A DNA stretch of 64,000 bases from Pholis gunnellus. Lineage: Eukaryota > Chordata > Actinopteri > Perciformes > Pholidae. Under the pieces are notes generated by a model, which did not search any database, was not told the DNA's origin, and was given only the letters and a program-made list of their open reading frames with translations. Shown here piece after piece: positions 1 to 13,338 of the stretch. The DNA is taken from positions 5,952,280-6,016,279 of the forward strand of contig OU342821.1 in assembly GCA_910591455.2 (NCBI GenBank), given 5' to 3'. The position numbers and the translations under genes are program-made. Each line of letters begins with the position of its first letter. Position 1 is the stretch's first letter.

Positions 1-231
1 CAGCTGTTTGTTTTTTTTAGCGAGGGCAGGGACGGACACTTAAGACTTTCTTTTTTAACCATCACACAAAACGTAATTACTGTGCAACATGTTCAGCCGA
101 TAACTGAGTGAATGAGTCAGTGCTCCACCTCGTTGTTTACACTTCATTCCAGAAGACAAAACATTTAAAACTGTTGTTTTTGGGGTCTCTAACAGGGCTA
201 ATCTGTGATAATGAGCGCGTTGCACACTTGC

Positions 232-2412
232 CATAGCGTTGTTCTGCTCCTCCAGCGCGGTGGCGTTGATAATGCGTCGGAGGAGGCGTCGGTTGCGGAC
301 GGCGTGCTGCTCCCTCTTGTAGCGCTCGTACAGCAGCTGGTTGTGCAGCAGGAGCAGCTGGCTGCGCAGCGTGTGAAGCTCGTCCAGGGGAGCCGAGCCT
401 GGGGAGGCCACGGTAATAACAATGTAATTAACACGGTCACACGCCTGACGCACATACACATGAGTAGAAATCAACTCGATTATTATTCAAGTGTGGAATA
501 GCACGAGTGACTTAAGGAGATTTCGCCAAGCCATAAACGCTGACAGCATTCTGGTGTAAATGTCCATCATTCGCTATAAACAAATCAAGTTTTACGTATC
601 TCACTTTACATTTGGATTATAATGTGCGTCATAACAAACATAATGACAGTCATGTGATGCATATATGCTTTTCTTTCAGATTATTGCAGTAAGTCATTAC
701 ATATTTTCATGAATGAAGCAGTTATCCATGCTGTCTTCAAAGCCACAAGACTCCTTTGACAAAAACTGTTATTGTTCCTCGCAGAACACAGGAGTTTCTT
801 AGCTGCCTTAAATGTGTATTTTTGTATGTGTTATTGTGGGTCTTTGATGGATCCAAACTAACCCTATAAATACCAAAGTCACACAACAACAACAAAAACT
901 CATCATGGCAACTTCCTTGTTCCGCAAGGTCAAATGACTGTTTTTGTCAAAAGGAGTCTTGTGGCTTTGAAGAGGACTTCACGTTGGAAAGGGCTGTCTG
1001 ACTGCAAAGCGGTGAAAATATTGTAAACAAAGCATACACTTAAACTAATATTGATTTTTTTAAGGTGTCTAAAATGCGTTTTGCTGCTGCCCCTGTCCAC
1101 AGCAGAACATTGCATCGTTCAAGGCTGCCGTTTACCCAGTTCATCACATTACAAAATACATCTTAAATGTTGTACTCTTCCACCCCTACAATTGGCCAAC
1201 ATTACTCTGGATACAGAGCTTCACTTGTTAACACGTACGAAGGGAAAGAGAGCACAGAAGGAACATTTAAATAGAACATTCTCCTGAGAATTTGATCCAA
1301 GACCTTAACAGTGTGCCAGAGAGGTTTCATCAGTCGAGTTTAGTTTGAGATGCAATCAAAATGACATGACTTCTATCAGCCAACCAGGGGATGATGATTC
1401 AATTTTAGAGTTGTAATTACAAGTTGGTCAAGAGTTTTAACAAAACAGGCTCTGCGTGACTGTGGGAACTCTGTGTTTCTGATTAACTTCCGCTGAACAA
1501 ATTCCCTGTCTGGCTGGGTAACATTTCAACAGGCTGTTCATGTCCCGGAGCTCGTGACGAATCACTAGTCAAGCCTGAATAACGCTCCATCTGCAGTCTT
1601 CATAATGGCTTCTTTTATCAGTGTACGGCAGGCTAGTGCTGCCAGTGTTTTACCTCCAAAGTGCGTCCAGTCAGCTGACTTACTTGGCAAAGGTAATCTG
1701 GAAGAGCAGAGAACGAAAGAAAAACATTTTAGAAGAATGATCTCTCTGGGATGTTTCTTCTCTTTAGTGATTCATGGCAGTCAGGATGTGCAAGGATATG
1801 ATCATTTTCAGCAAGCAAAAGCAATTTAAATATGTGTATACGTGGTTCAGAAAAAGTAAGAGTTTCTGGTGTTGAGGAGGGAAAAAAACTATTATTCTGT
1901 TGCTAAATTCACCAACGTTTCATTGATGAACAAACTATATCTCAAACCAGGTTTTACCACAACTGCTGAGGTATTCATAAGGAAACACTGCAGCGGCAGA
2001 GGGCAGCTTTAGACGGCCCAGACTGCACTAATCTACATGGAGACACAACGTGGGTGAAAAGGTGTGGAAAACACAGGTTAACACACACACACACACACAC
2101 AAAATGGAGATATAGCCCTCCACATGTTCCAATCTCATGTCCGGACAGTACATATAAAAGATGTCCATACACAGCCAGGATACTCTTAGATCATCTTAGC
2201 TTAGCATAAAGCATGAAGGGGGAAAACGGCTAGCCTGGCTCCGTCCACACAGATAACTAAATCCTCTGACGAGCACCTCTGAAGTTCACTAATTAACACC
2301 GTATATTTTTTGTTTTACGTGTATTACGTGCCATTTCTTGGTCAGGAATTGCAATTTCCTGGAGTTTTGTCATTGGCGTGAGGTTGCTGGACAACCAGCA
2401 GAGACTTTTGGG

Positions 2413-2453
<41 letters not shown>

Positions 2454-5400
2454 CCTGACTGTAGCTTGATATCTATCAAACAGACATGAGAGTGGTATCG
2501 ATCTTTTCAAGATTTTGCTCTCCTGAAACACCCAAAAAATTGATTGTAAATAAATTTCCCTATTGGTCATTTGTCTCAGCTGTAATGTCTTTCCACTGAT
2601 TGTATTCCCTCCATCCGGCCCGTGTTTGTCTCCGATGAAGACAGCCGTCGGGGTGATTGGCCACCGAAATGATCGAAGCCAGATCGTTCTGTGCTCAATG
2701 TGTACTTTGCTGACACGGTTGCATTATTGGCCCGGAGGACCGGCTCACTTTGTGTTTGTGTGCGTGTGTGTGTGTGTGAGAAAGAAAAAGGGGCGAGGGA
2801 TTCTGAACAATGTCGTGCTTGTTCTAAACTGGGTGTTTCCTTTCGGCCGCGGTAACAGACTGGAAACAACCCAGACAGGCTGTTTCACAGTGACCAGCAC
2901 ATCGAGACACACAACACCGTTTTTCACACCGACAACACACTCCAAGTCTAGAGAACAAAATACCTTCTCCACGGCGGCACAGTCCTCTACATGTGTTCAG
3001 TTATTAACGGGGAATCTCTATACCACATGAACACACCGATCAATTGTGGGTGAATCATTCAAGAAATGCTTGGTATGGGATTCGGTGAGTGCTGGATGGA
3101 AAAGGTTTGCACAAAAAAAAAAGTGCAAAAGTCAAAATGTTGGGGAAAAACCTGTTCAGGTGTAAATGACTAATAAAAGATAATAATAAACTAAAAGCCA
3201 GAAAACTTCAAATCGCCTGTGCGGATGAGAAGCTAAGCTCTTACCTCTTGAGAACTTTATCATGGGTGTCGCTCCCCTGCTGAACAAGGCGATCCAGCAC
3301 CTCCAGTGGGGAAGCGGTCGCGACCCCTTCCTCCTCCCCGTCCTCCAGCCCCTCCTCCCGCTGCAACAGCCTCTCCAGCGCCGCCTTGTGCACCGCCTCC
3401 GTCGTCTTCTGGCCCACGAAGAGCGAGGCCGCCCTGGGCAGGGCCAGGTCGAAGAACGACTCGTAGGGCACCGGCGCCGGGGTCTTGCCGCACGGGCTCG
3501 GGGAGAACATCCCGAACTTGGCCACGTCGTCGTCCGGGGCCGAGGGGCTCTGGTGCAGGTGGTGATCGATGGGGGTGAACCCTGACTGGAAGGACCAGGA
3601 CTGCTCGAGGCCGAGGGCTGAGCTCCTGCTGTCGCCTGCTCCGCCTCCTCCCCTTTCGCTGGTACTCGCGGTGGTCTCCCCTTTGTCCGGCGTGGATACC
3701 ACACGCCGGGAGTCACTGGCGGGACCTCCGGGCTGGATGTCGGAGAAGGTCTTGTCTTGTGCCTGACAGCCGGTCAGAGTCTCCGTGGTGAGATAGAACG
3801 GGGAGTCGAAGTCCCTCAAACCCGACAGCTCCTGCTTCTCCTCGGTGATCTTCAGCAGCTCCTCTGTGATGGCAGCTGCAGCAGAAACAGCATATGGGTT
3901 GATGGAGGTAGACTTAAACCGTACATATTTCTAGTGTGAAGTACCTGCTATCCCGCACAGATACAAACAACAAGGTGTCTGGGATTCGGTTTGGGTTTGT
4001 TTTTTTTCCCAAAGAGAGAAGGGAAATGTTTAAGTCGAAGCAGCTAGCTTTGGCAGCAAGAGCTTGTGGCATTTGGCAGATGCTTCCATGCAAAGTGCTT
4101 CATAGTACTGTAGGTGCATTTATTTTTAGTACGAGTGGCTCAAGTGGGATTTAAAACCAGTGACTGTGCAGAGATAGCTGAACACAAGCAGGTATATAAA
4201 CAGGAGTGTGTTAGCATCCTGGATGTTTAGTCAAAGTGTGTGAGCACAGGTTCATTCAGAGCGTGGGATCCAATTAAAAACGTTTGGGTTCAGTCAAAAC
4301 GTACTGAATGACTCTGAAACAGTTGTGATGTCGAAATGATGTTAATCGCACCAAAATGTATGGTCTCCGCAATAGGATATCTCTACGCCTACGGCTGTTT
4401 AAAATGGAGCCAAATATTTTCATGTCAGCTAAAGAATGAATTTGGGCAAATTGGTTTATCGATACTGGAACAGGCTCTGGATGAGCAAACCTGGGTCTGG
4501 CCATTTCAGTGGTTTGGCTGTTAAAACACACCCACATGCGCACAAAGCAGTTTCACTCCTGTCATTTTCCTTGTATATTTCCATGAACAGCAGATTTTGG
4601 TTGTGTGAGGATACCCACAATTACGGCTCTTGGATCTATATCAAGTGGACACTCACCCTCTTCCCTCTCTTTCTCCGTCCTCAGCTGAAGCTCCAGCTCC
4701 TGTTTCTTCATGAACACCGACAGCTCCGTCAGAGTCATGGAGACGTTCTCCGCAGCTCCCGCTTCTGATGAGGGAGAGTCACACAAGTGTGGGTCAGAAA
4801 CACGGCGTCTCCAAAAAAAAATTATTTTTTTTGGAACGTTTGCTCCTCATTAAGATTAACGAGCCAATTTTGCTATCGCCAATAGAGATCGGTAGAAGAG
4901 ACAGGTCTGTCTGTCAACACCCGAGTGGACTCTTGGATCACGTGGTACATGGAATAATCATCACAGGAGGAAAATGTGCTTTTTGAGGCAGACAGAGAGT
5001 GAAGTGCAGTAAAAATAACAAATATTACTGAAACTTTTAACCACGACAGATAACTTCCTACCCGGGTGAAATTATTAACCGTGCTTTTCCACGGGTTCAT
5101 TTTGGATGCGATTGAAAATTGAGGAGCTGTGAAGAACTTTACTTTGAAATTAACGACTATTAAATCACAGAGATGAGACACTTACCTCTGTTTGTTGCTA
5201 CTTCCGCACTCTTCTCTGTATCTTTCACTGGTTCCTGTCTCACCAGTGCAGGCTTACCACTTTCTCCATGTCGACGATCCTGGAAAGTCACAAAGTTTAT
5301 AGTTTTAATTCATTTTCATTTATCCTTTACGTTGTAGTGAATGATGTGGGATTAAAGACCTCAAGGGAAGGCTCTTATTGTTGCCTACTTCTACATTCAT

Positions 5401-6994
5401 GCACCAGAATAAAGAACATTTATGAGACAAAAAGCACCCCATAAAATGTCTTTTTTTTTAAAAATCTGACTCCTGCTGAGAACCAATAATATGACTGAGG
5501 ATTTCAACTCTTTTCTCCCGATGCTTCACTTCAAAATCAAAGCATGTTAATCAATTTGGCTCCTGCTGACGAGGAAATGAGTTTTCAAGACGATACAAGT
5601 TAAGATTATTTGAATTGGCTGACATGTTTGTCATATTTGCTTGGACGTTCGTAATTAGCAGCACAAGAGGAACAGTCTCCTGAATAATTAAACTATTGTG
5701 AAATTCAGAAAAGCAGCATTTGCCTTTTTGCGCTGAAAAACAAAATAATTTAAAAAGTCTGTTTAAAAAAATAGACATCTGTCTAAAGAAATGTAAACAA
5801 GAAGTGTTCAATTGACAATTTTAAAATGGAGGGGAGAGAGCATACCTTTCTTGGTGGACTGGACTGGACTGTGTTGGCTGGTAAGGAGATTATGGGGAAG
5901 TCATCTGATAGGGTGGGAGGTGGGGAAGAGGTGGCCGGAGTGCTGGAGGCAGGCGTTCCTTTTCCTCCTGCTCAAAAACAAATCAGTGGTCAGCTGAAGA
6001 GAAAATTCCAGATCAGTGCACCAGCAGCTCTCTTGTTAACGTGCGAGTGCTGACCTGATGTGCAGTGGAAGCGGCCGGGAAGGTGTGAGGCACTGTGGGA
6101 GAGCTCCAAGTTGGGCGACATGCCTCTGGAGGAAGGGGGCGTGGCCATGCCACACAACGAGGAGGGGCTCCACAGAGGGTCCTTCCCCCCGCAGGAAGAG
6201 TTGAGTTCACCGGTGGAGCTCTGCGAAGAAATAGACCCAAACGAATTACAGCTCGGACAGAGAAACCACCACAACACAGACATAAAAGGCCGATCTCCAA
6301 AGTCAGAGTTAGTGCTACGTTTACACAATAGTTAGTCAGTCAGGTTGCGTTGACGGTCTCAAAATCTTATATTCCACCTTGCAGGCTGAGGGGTTGGATT
6401 GGGGTGTAATTACATGGTTTATAACAGCTATAGGCCAACTCAGAGACAAAAATAAAGCAGTGAACATTTGTACATATTTTATGATATAAAACAATCTCAG
6501 AGGAAAATAATGAGATTGGTTGCTGTTGTTGTTGGGCATCTAGTAACTAAACCAATCACGGGAAGACGCAAGTCAAGATCTGGGTGGCTCACCACCTCAG
6601 CTAAACAATTTCTTGTGGGGGAACTCTGAGTTGGTAGTTAGGACTCACTCTAATATCCAGATCCTTTGGCAGATCGTCCACCTTGCTGAATCACTGACCT
6701 CTGACCTCCCTTCAGAAAACGCAAGTGTTGCTTTCGGGATCAAATTACTGCGTTGTTACCGTTATTGCTGTAATGATTGTAACTGAGGGAGGAGTACTTC
6801 CTACTTATTGTACTACAGTTGAAAAAACTTCATATAACATCAAGTGATATGATTCTGGACACTTTCACGTTGTTGATGAACCTTTACTGAAATATGTGAC
6901 TTAATATTAATTTACCTGGTAGTGACAGTGGAGCAGGTGGAGGCTCAGCATCTTGCCCAAAACGACAATTTCACTCAATATACCCACAAACCCC

Positions 6995-7025
<31 letters not shown>

Positions 7026-10000
7026 AAAAAAACATTAAATGGCGGGTCTCCAATGTTTCCCGTCTGTCTGGGACTGAGGGACTGTAACGCAGAGACAAAT
7101 ACTCAGACAGACCCCCATAGGGGGCAGAACACCCAGGCCCCCTCCTTCCTGTGGTTGGCCCAATAATAGAGAGGGAGAGACGGCATCTCCATGGCAACCA
7201 GCCCGCGGGAGTGTCTACAGAGGAGGTGGCGGGGGGGATGACTCAAAAACTGTCTGTCCACTCGCTGCCTGGCGGCATCTTAAAAAAAACCAAACGTTGC
7301 TCTGATTGAGGACATTGTGTGGTTTTCGGAGGGAAAGCACTGAACTCACTCTGCCTGACCGGTGACATATGGAGCAGAAACATGACCACGTGTACAAGAG
7401 CTGGCAGCAAACAGAAGCTTAACGACTAAAGATCTGCTACCACCCCCCCTCGATCAGCTACCTTGCGTCTCAACCAACATTCTGACAGCGTTATGGATGA
7501 GCTTACCTGCCGTCTGGAGGTCTGTGGGCTGCGGGGGGAGGACTGCGTCCCTGAGAAGGGGGGCAAGGACAGGGGCGGGGGTAGCGGCTGCCGTGGAGTC
7601 GAGAACGGGGTCGAAGAAGAACTTCCTGTTGTCAAGAAGACAAACAGTCTGATCAATCCTCAAACGGACAAACCTACTGCTCTTTAGGACACTGCTGTTT
7701 GGGGTTTGTCCTTTAAACCAGTTAGAATACACAGTGTTTAATATCAAAAACACAAGGGCTGTACTACTGCAGCACATACTCATCATATTAGTAGCACAAC
7801 CAGTACCGACTGTTAATAATATCAGAGGGATGATTCCTTTTGTTTGCACTGTATCCAACATACTATTGCTAAATTTACATGTGGACAGAATGATGCACTG
7901 AAATGGTTTATTCCTTCAACAGGGACACACAAATTCAAGAGGTTAGCTGAAGTTTTGCCAATATTTTTATCTGACTGTACATTAGATCTATATATGTGGT
8001 TTGTGTTCCCATATCGCTATATTACCCATAAAATATATGTGTAACATCCAATGATTATGATTGCAACGTCCTGTCATAACTACACATGTAATTATTGTCA
8101 TCTTCCTGTTGTATCTTGTGTTAACCACCGATTCATTTTGCATTCGCTGTACTGGTTTTGAAAAAGGTAGTGTGAATTTTAGAACCCGACTGATGCATCA
8201 GCATGTCCAATATTATCCGCCAAAAATACATATATTATATTATGTATAACTGTATTTATTGGCTGATTGTATTAGAAACAGTTTCCACATTGCATAGTTT
8301 TTCGACCAGGGAGCAATGACGACTTCATTTTTCACCAAAAATAAAACGAATGTTTATAGTTATGTGCTTCCTGTATCGTTGGGGCTCTACCAGGTGTCAT
8401 ACGTATGAGGGGTTTACTGACCGAAGCTGCTGTGGAGGTCTGTGTAGGGGCTGGAAGTGCAGTCTTGTGGTCGCAGGTGGACTTGGGGGTAAAAGTTCGC
8501 AGGCATGTTGGCGTAGCCCTCCTCACAGGAGGCCTCCTTGGGGTCTAGAGACACTTTGGCACATTCGATGACGATATCGTGGATTTCATACTTTTTCCAC
8601 CTGCAGCAAAAGCACAGCACCAATCGTCAAGGAGATGCGGTCATCTTGGAAAATAAGATTAAACACTGAATTGTTCCTTTACAAGGCAGAGCAGTGCAGG
8701 ACTTACCTGGCGGGGTCGAGCTCATGGTCCTTGGTTCCGGTCACCAGTTCTGGGTGAATACGAACGTGTTCAAGCATCGGCTGGATGGACGATTGGACAC
8801 AAAATCTCCATTAGTACTTTGTATTAATGTAGAGTGACAAAGCACGGCAGCAGGGGTGAGATCCTCACCTTCACTACTTCCTCAAAAGTTTCCATGTTCT
8901 CCTTCATGCTGTAATGGGAGCGCAGGTAGGACACAAAGTTGCAAGGGTACATGCCGTAGAGACGGTGGAAGAGTGAGTAGACGCTGGCGTGCAGGTGGAT
9001 TAGGTAAACCTCCGAAACGTGCCCTGAACGTGTCAGAAATAGCCAAGGAAAAACTTGAAACACTCTCACATATTCAACGAGAACAGCAAGATAACTGTCT
9101 ACAGTTGTTTGTTTTGGCCCATTTTGTCGTCCCAGATGTCCTCCCCTTTCACCAAAATTAGATTTTCACGCTCCAGTTAACTGCCTGCATGGCTGCGAGT
9201 TCGAACATCATCTCAGAAGCCTATGAGTAGTTGACTCTTTGGTAGATGAGATGAAAATACAGTAAATACAATATTCAAGTTGCTAAAAAGTATGTACAGT
9301 AATAAAAGGGATATTTTCTGCTAGCAATACATCATATATTATTATCCTGTGCTGTACTAGAAGTTAGTGTGTGAGTAGTTACCACCCCAAAGACTAGCTG
9401 GGGCGACCCATTCATACACGCATGTTGCACCGACGCGACTGGAAGCTCCTACCGGGATTCTTAAGGTTCCAAGACGCCAGGCGGCCGAAGATGTCGAAAT
9501 ACTCCCACAGGTGCTGCTTCCCGGCTTGAGGGATCATGGGTAACAGAGTGATCAGCACCAGCACTCCGGTTATCAGCACCACTACGTCCGTATCCGTCTG
9601 CCAGGACGTTTGACAAAAGACGGTTTGTGACAAAGTCAGAGATTGAAAAAGTTGAAATGAAGAACTTTTAATTTGTGATTTGACAAAGACGGTCAGTTAA
9701 CTGTCGGTGCCAGAATGGGCCGGATATCCTTTAGCTGGGAGAGGGTTGAGGAGGCAGGTAGTTGGTTTAAAAGCAAACACCAGCCTATTGCAGCATACTA
9801 CGCACATAATCAATATCTCATTTGATCAAACAATGATTTGCTAAAATCATGTCTGAAATATATGTAATAAGCCGAGCGAAGTGGAATCTTATACTTAAAT
9901 CAAAGAGCTATTGACGTAACGGAGCTGTCTCACCTCACTCGTCACTACCGCAATGCATTGAGGGATATTTATGTTGCAGAAGGGTCCAATAGTATGCAAT

Positions 10001-12197
10001 TCACATACTGTTGGTTTCATACTAAGATTTCGGATATTCTAAAACTGTTTTAGTGCACTAAACAGCATAAGATTTCAGCTCAACCAATGCTCGAAGAAGT
10101 CTACCTGTGCTGTTACTGAGGGTGTGTTATCTACACGTCTGCTTGCTTTGTTCGCAAATTAAACAAATCCAAAGAAATATATATTTGTTTGATGGAGCAC
10201 CGAAACCTTAAAAGGAAATTGTAAATTATAAGAGTCCGCTCAAATATCACACATGCTATGAGATTCTAAAGCAGCTGGAGCAGCCTCTCAGTGCCTTGAC
10301 GAGGTCTTTGCTCACAGAGTCACAGCTGGGTGGTTACCTTGAGGCATTTGAGCAGCGACAGCAGCAGAGGGTATCGAGCGATCTTGTGGATCCAGGACGG
10401 CTGCTTGCGGATGACATGGCCGAGCAGGGTGAGGGTGGGCAGACGGCAGGCCTGTCTGGTCATGCACTCGTTCATCTTGTCCAGAAGGTGCTGCGATGGG
10501 GAGGGAGGGACAAGCAGAGTTAGCTCTGTATTCAAAGGTGGCTGGATAAGGAGAGGAAACTATCCTGAAGGAAACTGAATTTAGAATTGCACTTTTTCTA
10601 TATATAGATTATATATTATTAAAGTTACACAAACAAGTAGCAGCTACAAATCACCACTGCGATTCTACGCCGACCTCTCGCGGAAGTTGCTATGAGCGTT
10701 TTGATTAGATGCAAATTAAAATCATAGGAGACTGCAGAAATAATGACAATGACCTCAAAGCCCTACACCACCAACACACCCACATCTTAGTTTGCTATGG
10801 CAATATGCAAATACAAAAACAACAACGACGCACTGGATGACATCACTAAGAGCTAAGGACAAGGCCACCAACACAATTAATGCCTATGTTCGTACAGTTT
10901 CATTATGCGAGTGTCCTGTCCTCTGTTTGCATCAACAGTGCTTTCATTTTACTCGTCTGGTTTTTTTAACTTGAATTTTGTGTTTGTCTCAAAATGAGAA
11001 TCCAAAAATGAATGAAGCTGTTGTAGCTTTTTAACTGTGTTGAACCACTCACTGTTATTTAACCTCCTGTCAGAGTGAGGGAATGGTTAGGAGACTGGGG
11101 GTCTATGGTGAAAATACATCTTCTGAATAAGCTGTTTGAACTTACTGCCCCACTAGCGACTGAGTTAAGCTAACGAGCTCGAGGAGCTTCCTTTTCCTTC
11201 TTCATTATTGAACACAATTCCGGTCAGATGTAAAAAGAAGAACAGTGGGGAACAAAATTTAGAATTTTGGTTGCAGTCAAAGCGGACAGTTTAACATCCT
11301 TCACCGTCTGTACTACGGGACGTCCCACCCCGTAAATAAAATGTTATCAGACCTATCAGCTTGTACTCTTTTTCTAATAATTGTTTTACTTACGTTTACA
11401 ACAGAGTAAACTTTTTAAATGCTGTATAGAATAACTGATCATGATGGAGTCTGTTTAACCTCTGTGTTAAGTATTTTACATGGAGAGCTAGAATCCTATA
11501 TATATATATATATATATATAAAAATCAGATGCACCGATTGCATGTCCCTCTCAAACTAAAGAAAGTCAAAGCATGAATCAATAGTCACGGGGAGAGGAAA
11601 GCAACAAAAAATAACAGTTGAGCAGATCCTCTAATCCAGACGATTCAATCGGAAATAATTGATTTCACCCAAAAAAATGTTGTTGTTGTTTTAAATCCTG
11701 TGCGTCTCTCACCTTATCATGTGGCTCTCTGACTGAGGAGAGGATATGCATGGCCTGGGCAGAGTTCGTTTCCAAGAAGTAGTCCACCAGCGCGTTCAGC
11801 AGCATGGACCCTCGCTCTTTAAGGAAAACAGGAAGGATAATTGAGGAGTTTGTTTATTTCTTTAAGAAATAGCAGTGAGCATACTCAAACCAGGATATTC
11901 CCACCAACAGTGGCGCTACGCTAAAAGAAGAAACGTCTGTGAAAGGAGATGGTAAAAAGTACATCAAGCCTGGGTGATGAGGCACAGGCCAAACTGACAA
12001 GTAAAGTTACAATTTCTCAACGCTCCCCAGATATCTGAACACGCAAGGATAAACAACTCTGACGGCAAAACGAGCCAAGCTGCCCTACCAGTGCTGAGCT
12101 GCTCGTTGATGAGGCCTCTGATCTCATCTAGCTGCTGGAGGTCGGAGGTCTCAAGGAGTGGGAGGAGGTCCCCCACGTTGGGCTGCTCCCTGGCCAT
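232..12197 (-). CDS. tsc1: tsc1, hamartin (3'-partial; 15 coding exons, 790 aa visible)
   Basis: Hamartin, scaffold of the TSC1-TSC2-TBC1D7 complex that acts as a GTPase-activating complex on Rheb and restrains mTORC1 at the lysosome. Exons, 5' to 3' on the minus strand: 12197-12089, 11816-11713, 10490-10338, 9597-9453, 9023-8869, 8780-8707, 8600-8422, 7625-7507, 6220-6055, 5967-5846, 5279-5186, 4764-4657, 3875-3245, 1697-1654, 398-232. All junctions keep one frame (2370 nt). The N-terminal helical-repeat core (roughly residues 1-270) is highly conserved, e.g. HRLYGMYPCNFVSYLRSHYS and GVLVLITLLPMIPQAGKQH. The serine/proline-rich middle is poorly conserved apart from FDSPFY, FTPID and SPLEVLDRLVQQG. 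The last exon starts the coiled coil (LRSQLLLLHNQLLYER). The rest of the coiled coil and the stop codon lie outside the window. The start at 12197 (MAREQPNVGDLL) aligns with the family start. An in-frame ATG at 12311 would add 38 residues. Confidence 0.96.
734..973. repeat. Inverted repeat (about 39-nt arms) in tsc1 intron
   Basis: The arm at 734-772 (tcttcaaagccacaagactc...) recurs as its reverse complement at 934-973 with only a few differences, separated by about 160 nt. It lies in the intron between the 44-nt exon and the last visible exon. The arrangement resembles a foldback or MITE-like insertion. No target-site duplication was identified and the family is unknown. Confidence 0.7.
1654..1697 (-). 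CDS. tsc1: tsc1 44-nt micro-exon
   Basis: A 44-nt exon flanked by an AG acceptor (cttccag) and a GTAAAA donor. It encodes LPLPSKSADWTHFGG together with its split codons. Without it the 631-nt exon ending at 3245 (phase 2) cannot join the 398-232 exon (phase 1); with it the frame closes exactly. The peptide matches the corresponding hamartin segment in other vertebrates, and from memory the human exon is also 44 nt. It is too short to be seen as an open reading frame by length. Confidence 0.93.
2080..2452. repeat. Dispersed-repeat-like tract with (TA)18 microsatellite
   Basis: A short CA run near 2082-2101 precedes a segment (about 2186-2400) that I recognise from memory as resembling a common teleost interspersed repeat (tagcctggctccgtcc, ggttgctggacaaccagc). 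A pure (TA)18 tract follows at 2417-2452. It is all within a tsc1 intron. The dispersed-repeat label rests on memory; the microsatellites are directly visible. Confidence 0.45.
6991..7032. repeat. C25-A17 homopolymer tract
   Basis: Twenty-five C followed by seventeen A in a tsc1 intron (between the 7507-7625 and 6055-6220 exons). Exact length is prone to assembly error. Confidence 0.9.
11497..11520. repeat. (TA)12 microsatellite in tsc1 intron
   Basis: Twelve uninterrupted TA units in the intron between the 11713-11816 and 10338-10490 exons. The rest of that intron (about 10500-11700) shows nothing I can identify. Confidence 0.9.
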
Positions 12198-13130
12198 GGC
12201 GGTGGCAGTGCTGGAGGGGGAGGCAGCGTCTGTGTCTCTCTCTCTCGCGGTGTCCGTCCCTGCCTGCCTGGAGGACTCCTGGGGCCACCCACCAACACAG
12301 TCTCCAGGCACCTCTACATCAATTCATAAACATTCCCAGAATTAGCGAGCGCTGTGATCTGGGATTAGTGGTCACATGACAATACCGACCGAGTACTGGG
12401 AAGCAGGGTTTGTGCTCATGGAATTTTGTCCAAACTGGTAACTCATCAAAATGACTCAGACATGTGATGTGGTGTAGTTATTGGTGACAACGGCGGAACT
12501 ATAATCCCCAACGGGACTGTTTTCATGAATTAGCACAAGTAGCAAAGCTCACTAGCACACTGTCCGCTGGCAGCACGGGCTCGCTAATTGAAATGGCAAA
12601 CCAGAAATGATGAATCACTTAAAGCTAGCCCGGCATCAAACAACAGACAAGACAACGTTAGTGGCTAGCTGGTGATAGTATAGCGGAGCGCTTAGCAGCT
12701 AAAGAGCCAGATGTTTACCTCGGGGGCGGGTAAGTGGAGTGCTAAGCACTAAAAGGACAGTTCATGTTGGACTTTCATATACCAAGTGGACGCAGACAGG
12801 GCACCAAATGGATGTTAATGTTGCTCTGTGTGTGTAAATATGCAAGCTTTTTGTCAACACATTAGCCCTCTTAACTTTACAGGGTGATAATATGTCAACG
12901 TTGTATTTTATAGCTAGTTGCACTGCCCCCAAGTGGCCAACAAATGTAATGCAGGTGTAAGGAATTATCGGTAAAACTGGACAGATTAAAGGGTTCCCAT
13001 ATGTTTTTTGGTTAACCTCTACTAGCGCAATGTCTCGTGCACACTAACGGAGCACACACACGTGCGCTTGCACGAGGCGTACATGCAAACGTACGGACGC
13101 ACAGGTGACGAACCGATCGTGCCTGCCAAA

Positions 13131-13338
13131 AAGCCCTTTCCAAAGCAGCCATTTTGACATGTCATAGTGAACATTACCCACGTTTACCCTGCAATGACTT
13201 GTCAAAATGACTGCTGTGAAAAAGGGCCTATGGTTTCACACTATATCCTCAGATCTTCAGGTGGTGGTGACATACCGACAAATGCAGCAATTTCTCAAAC
13301 GTTCAATGAGAACAGGCCCTTTTTTCACAGCAGACGCG
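13131..13338. repeat. Inverted and triplicated short repeat
   Basis: The sequence around 13131-13165 (ccctttccaaagcagccattttgac) is repeated in inverse orientation at 13195-13229. The core ggcccttttttcacagcag appears a third time at 13315-13333. This is compatible with an eroded inverted-repeat element; the family is unknown. Confidence 0.55.

Noticed and set aside
3262..3585. Plus-strand frames of 90-107 aa opposite tsc1
   Set aside because: Shadow frames of the GC-rich 631-nt tsc1 exon; the minus strand has the conserved hamartin sequence.
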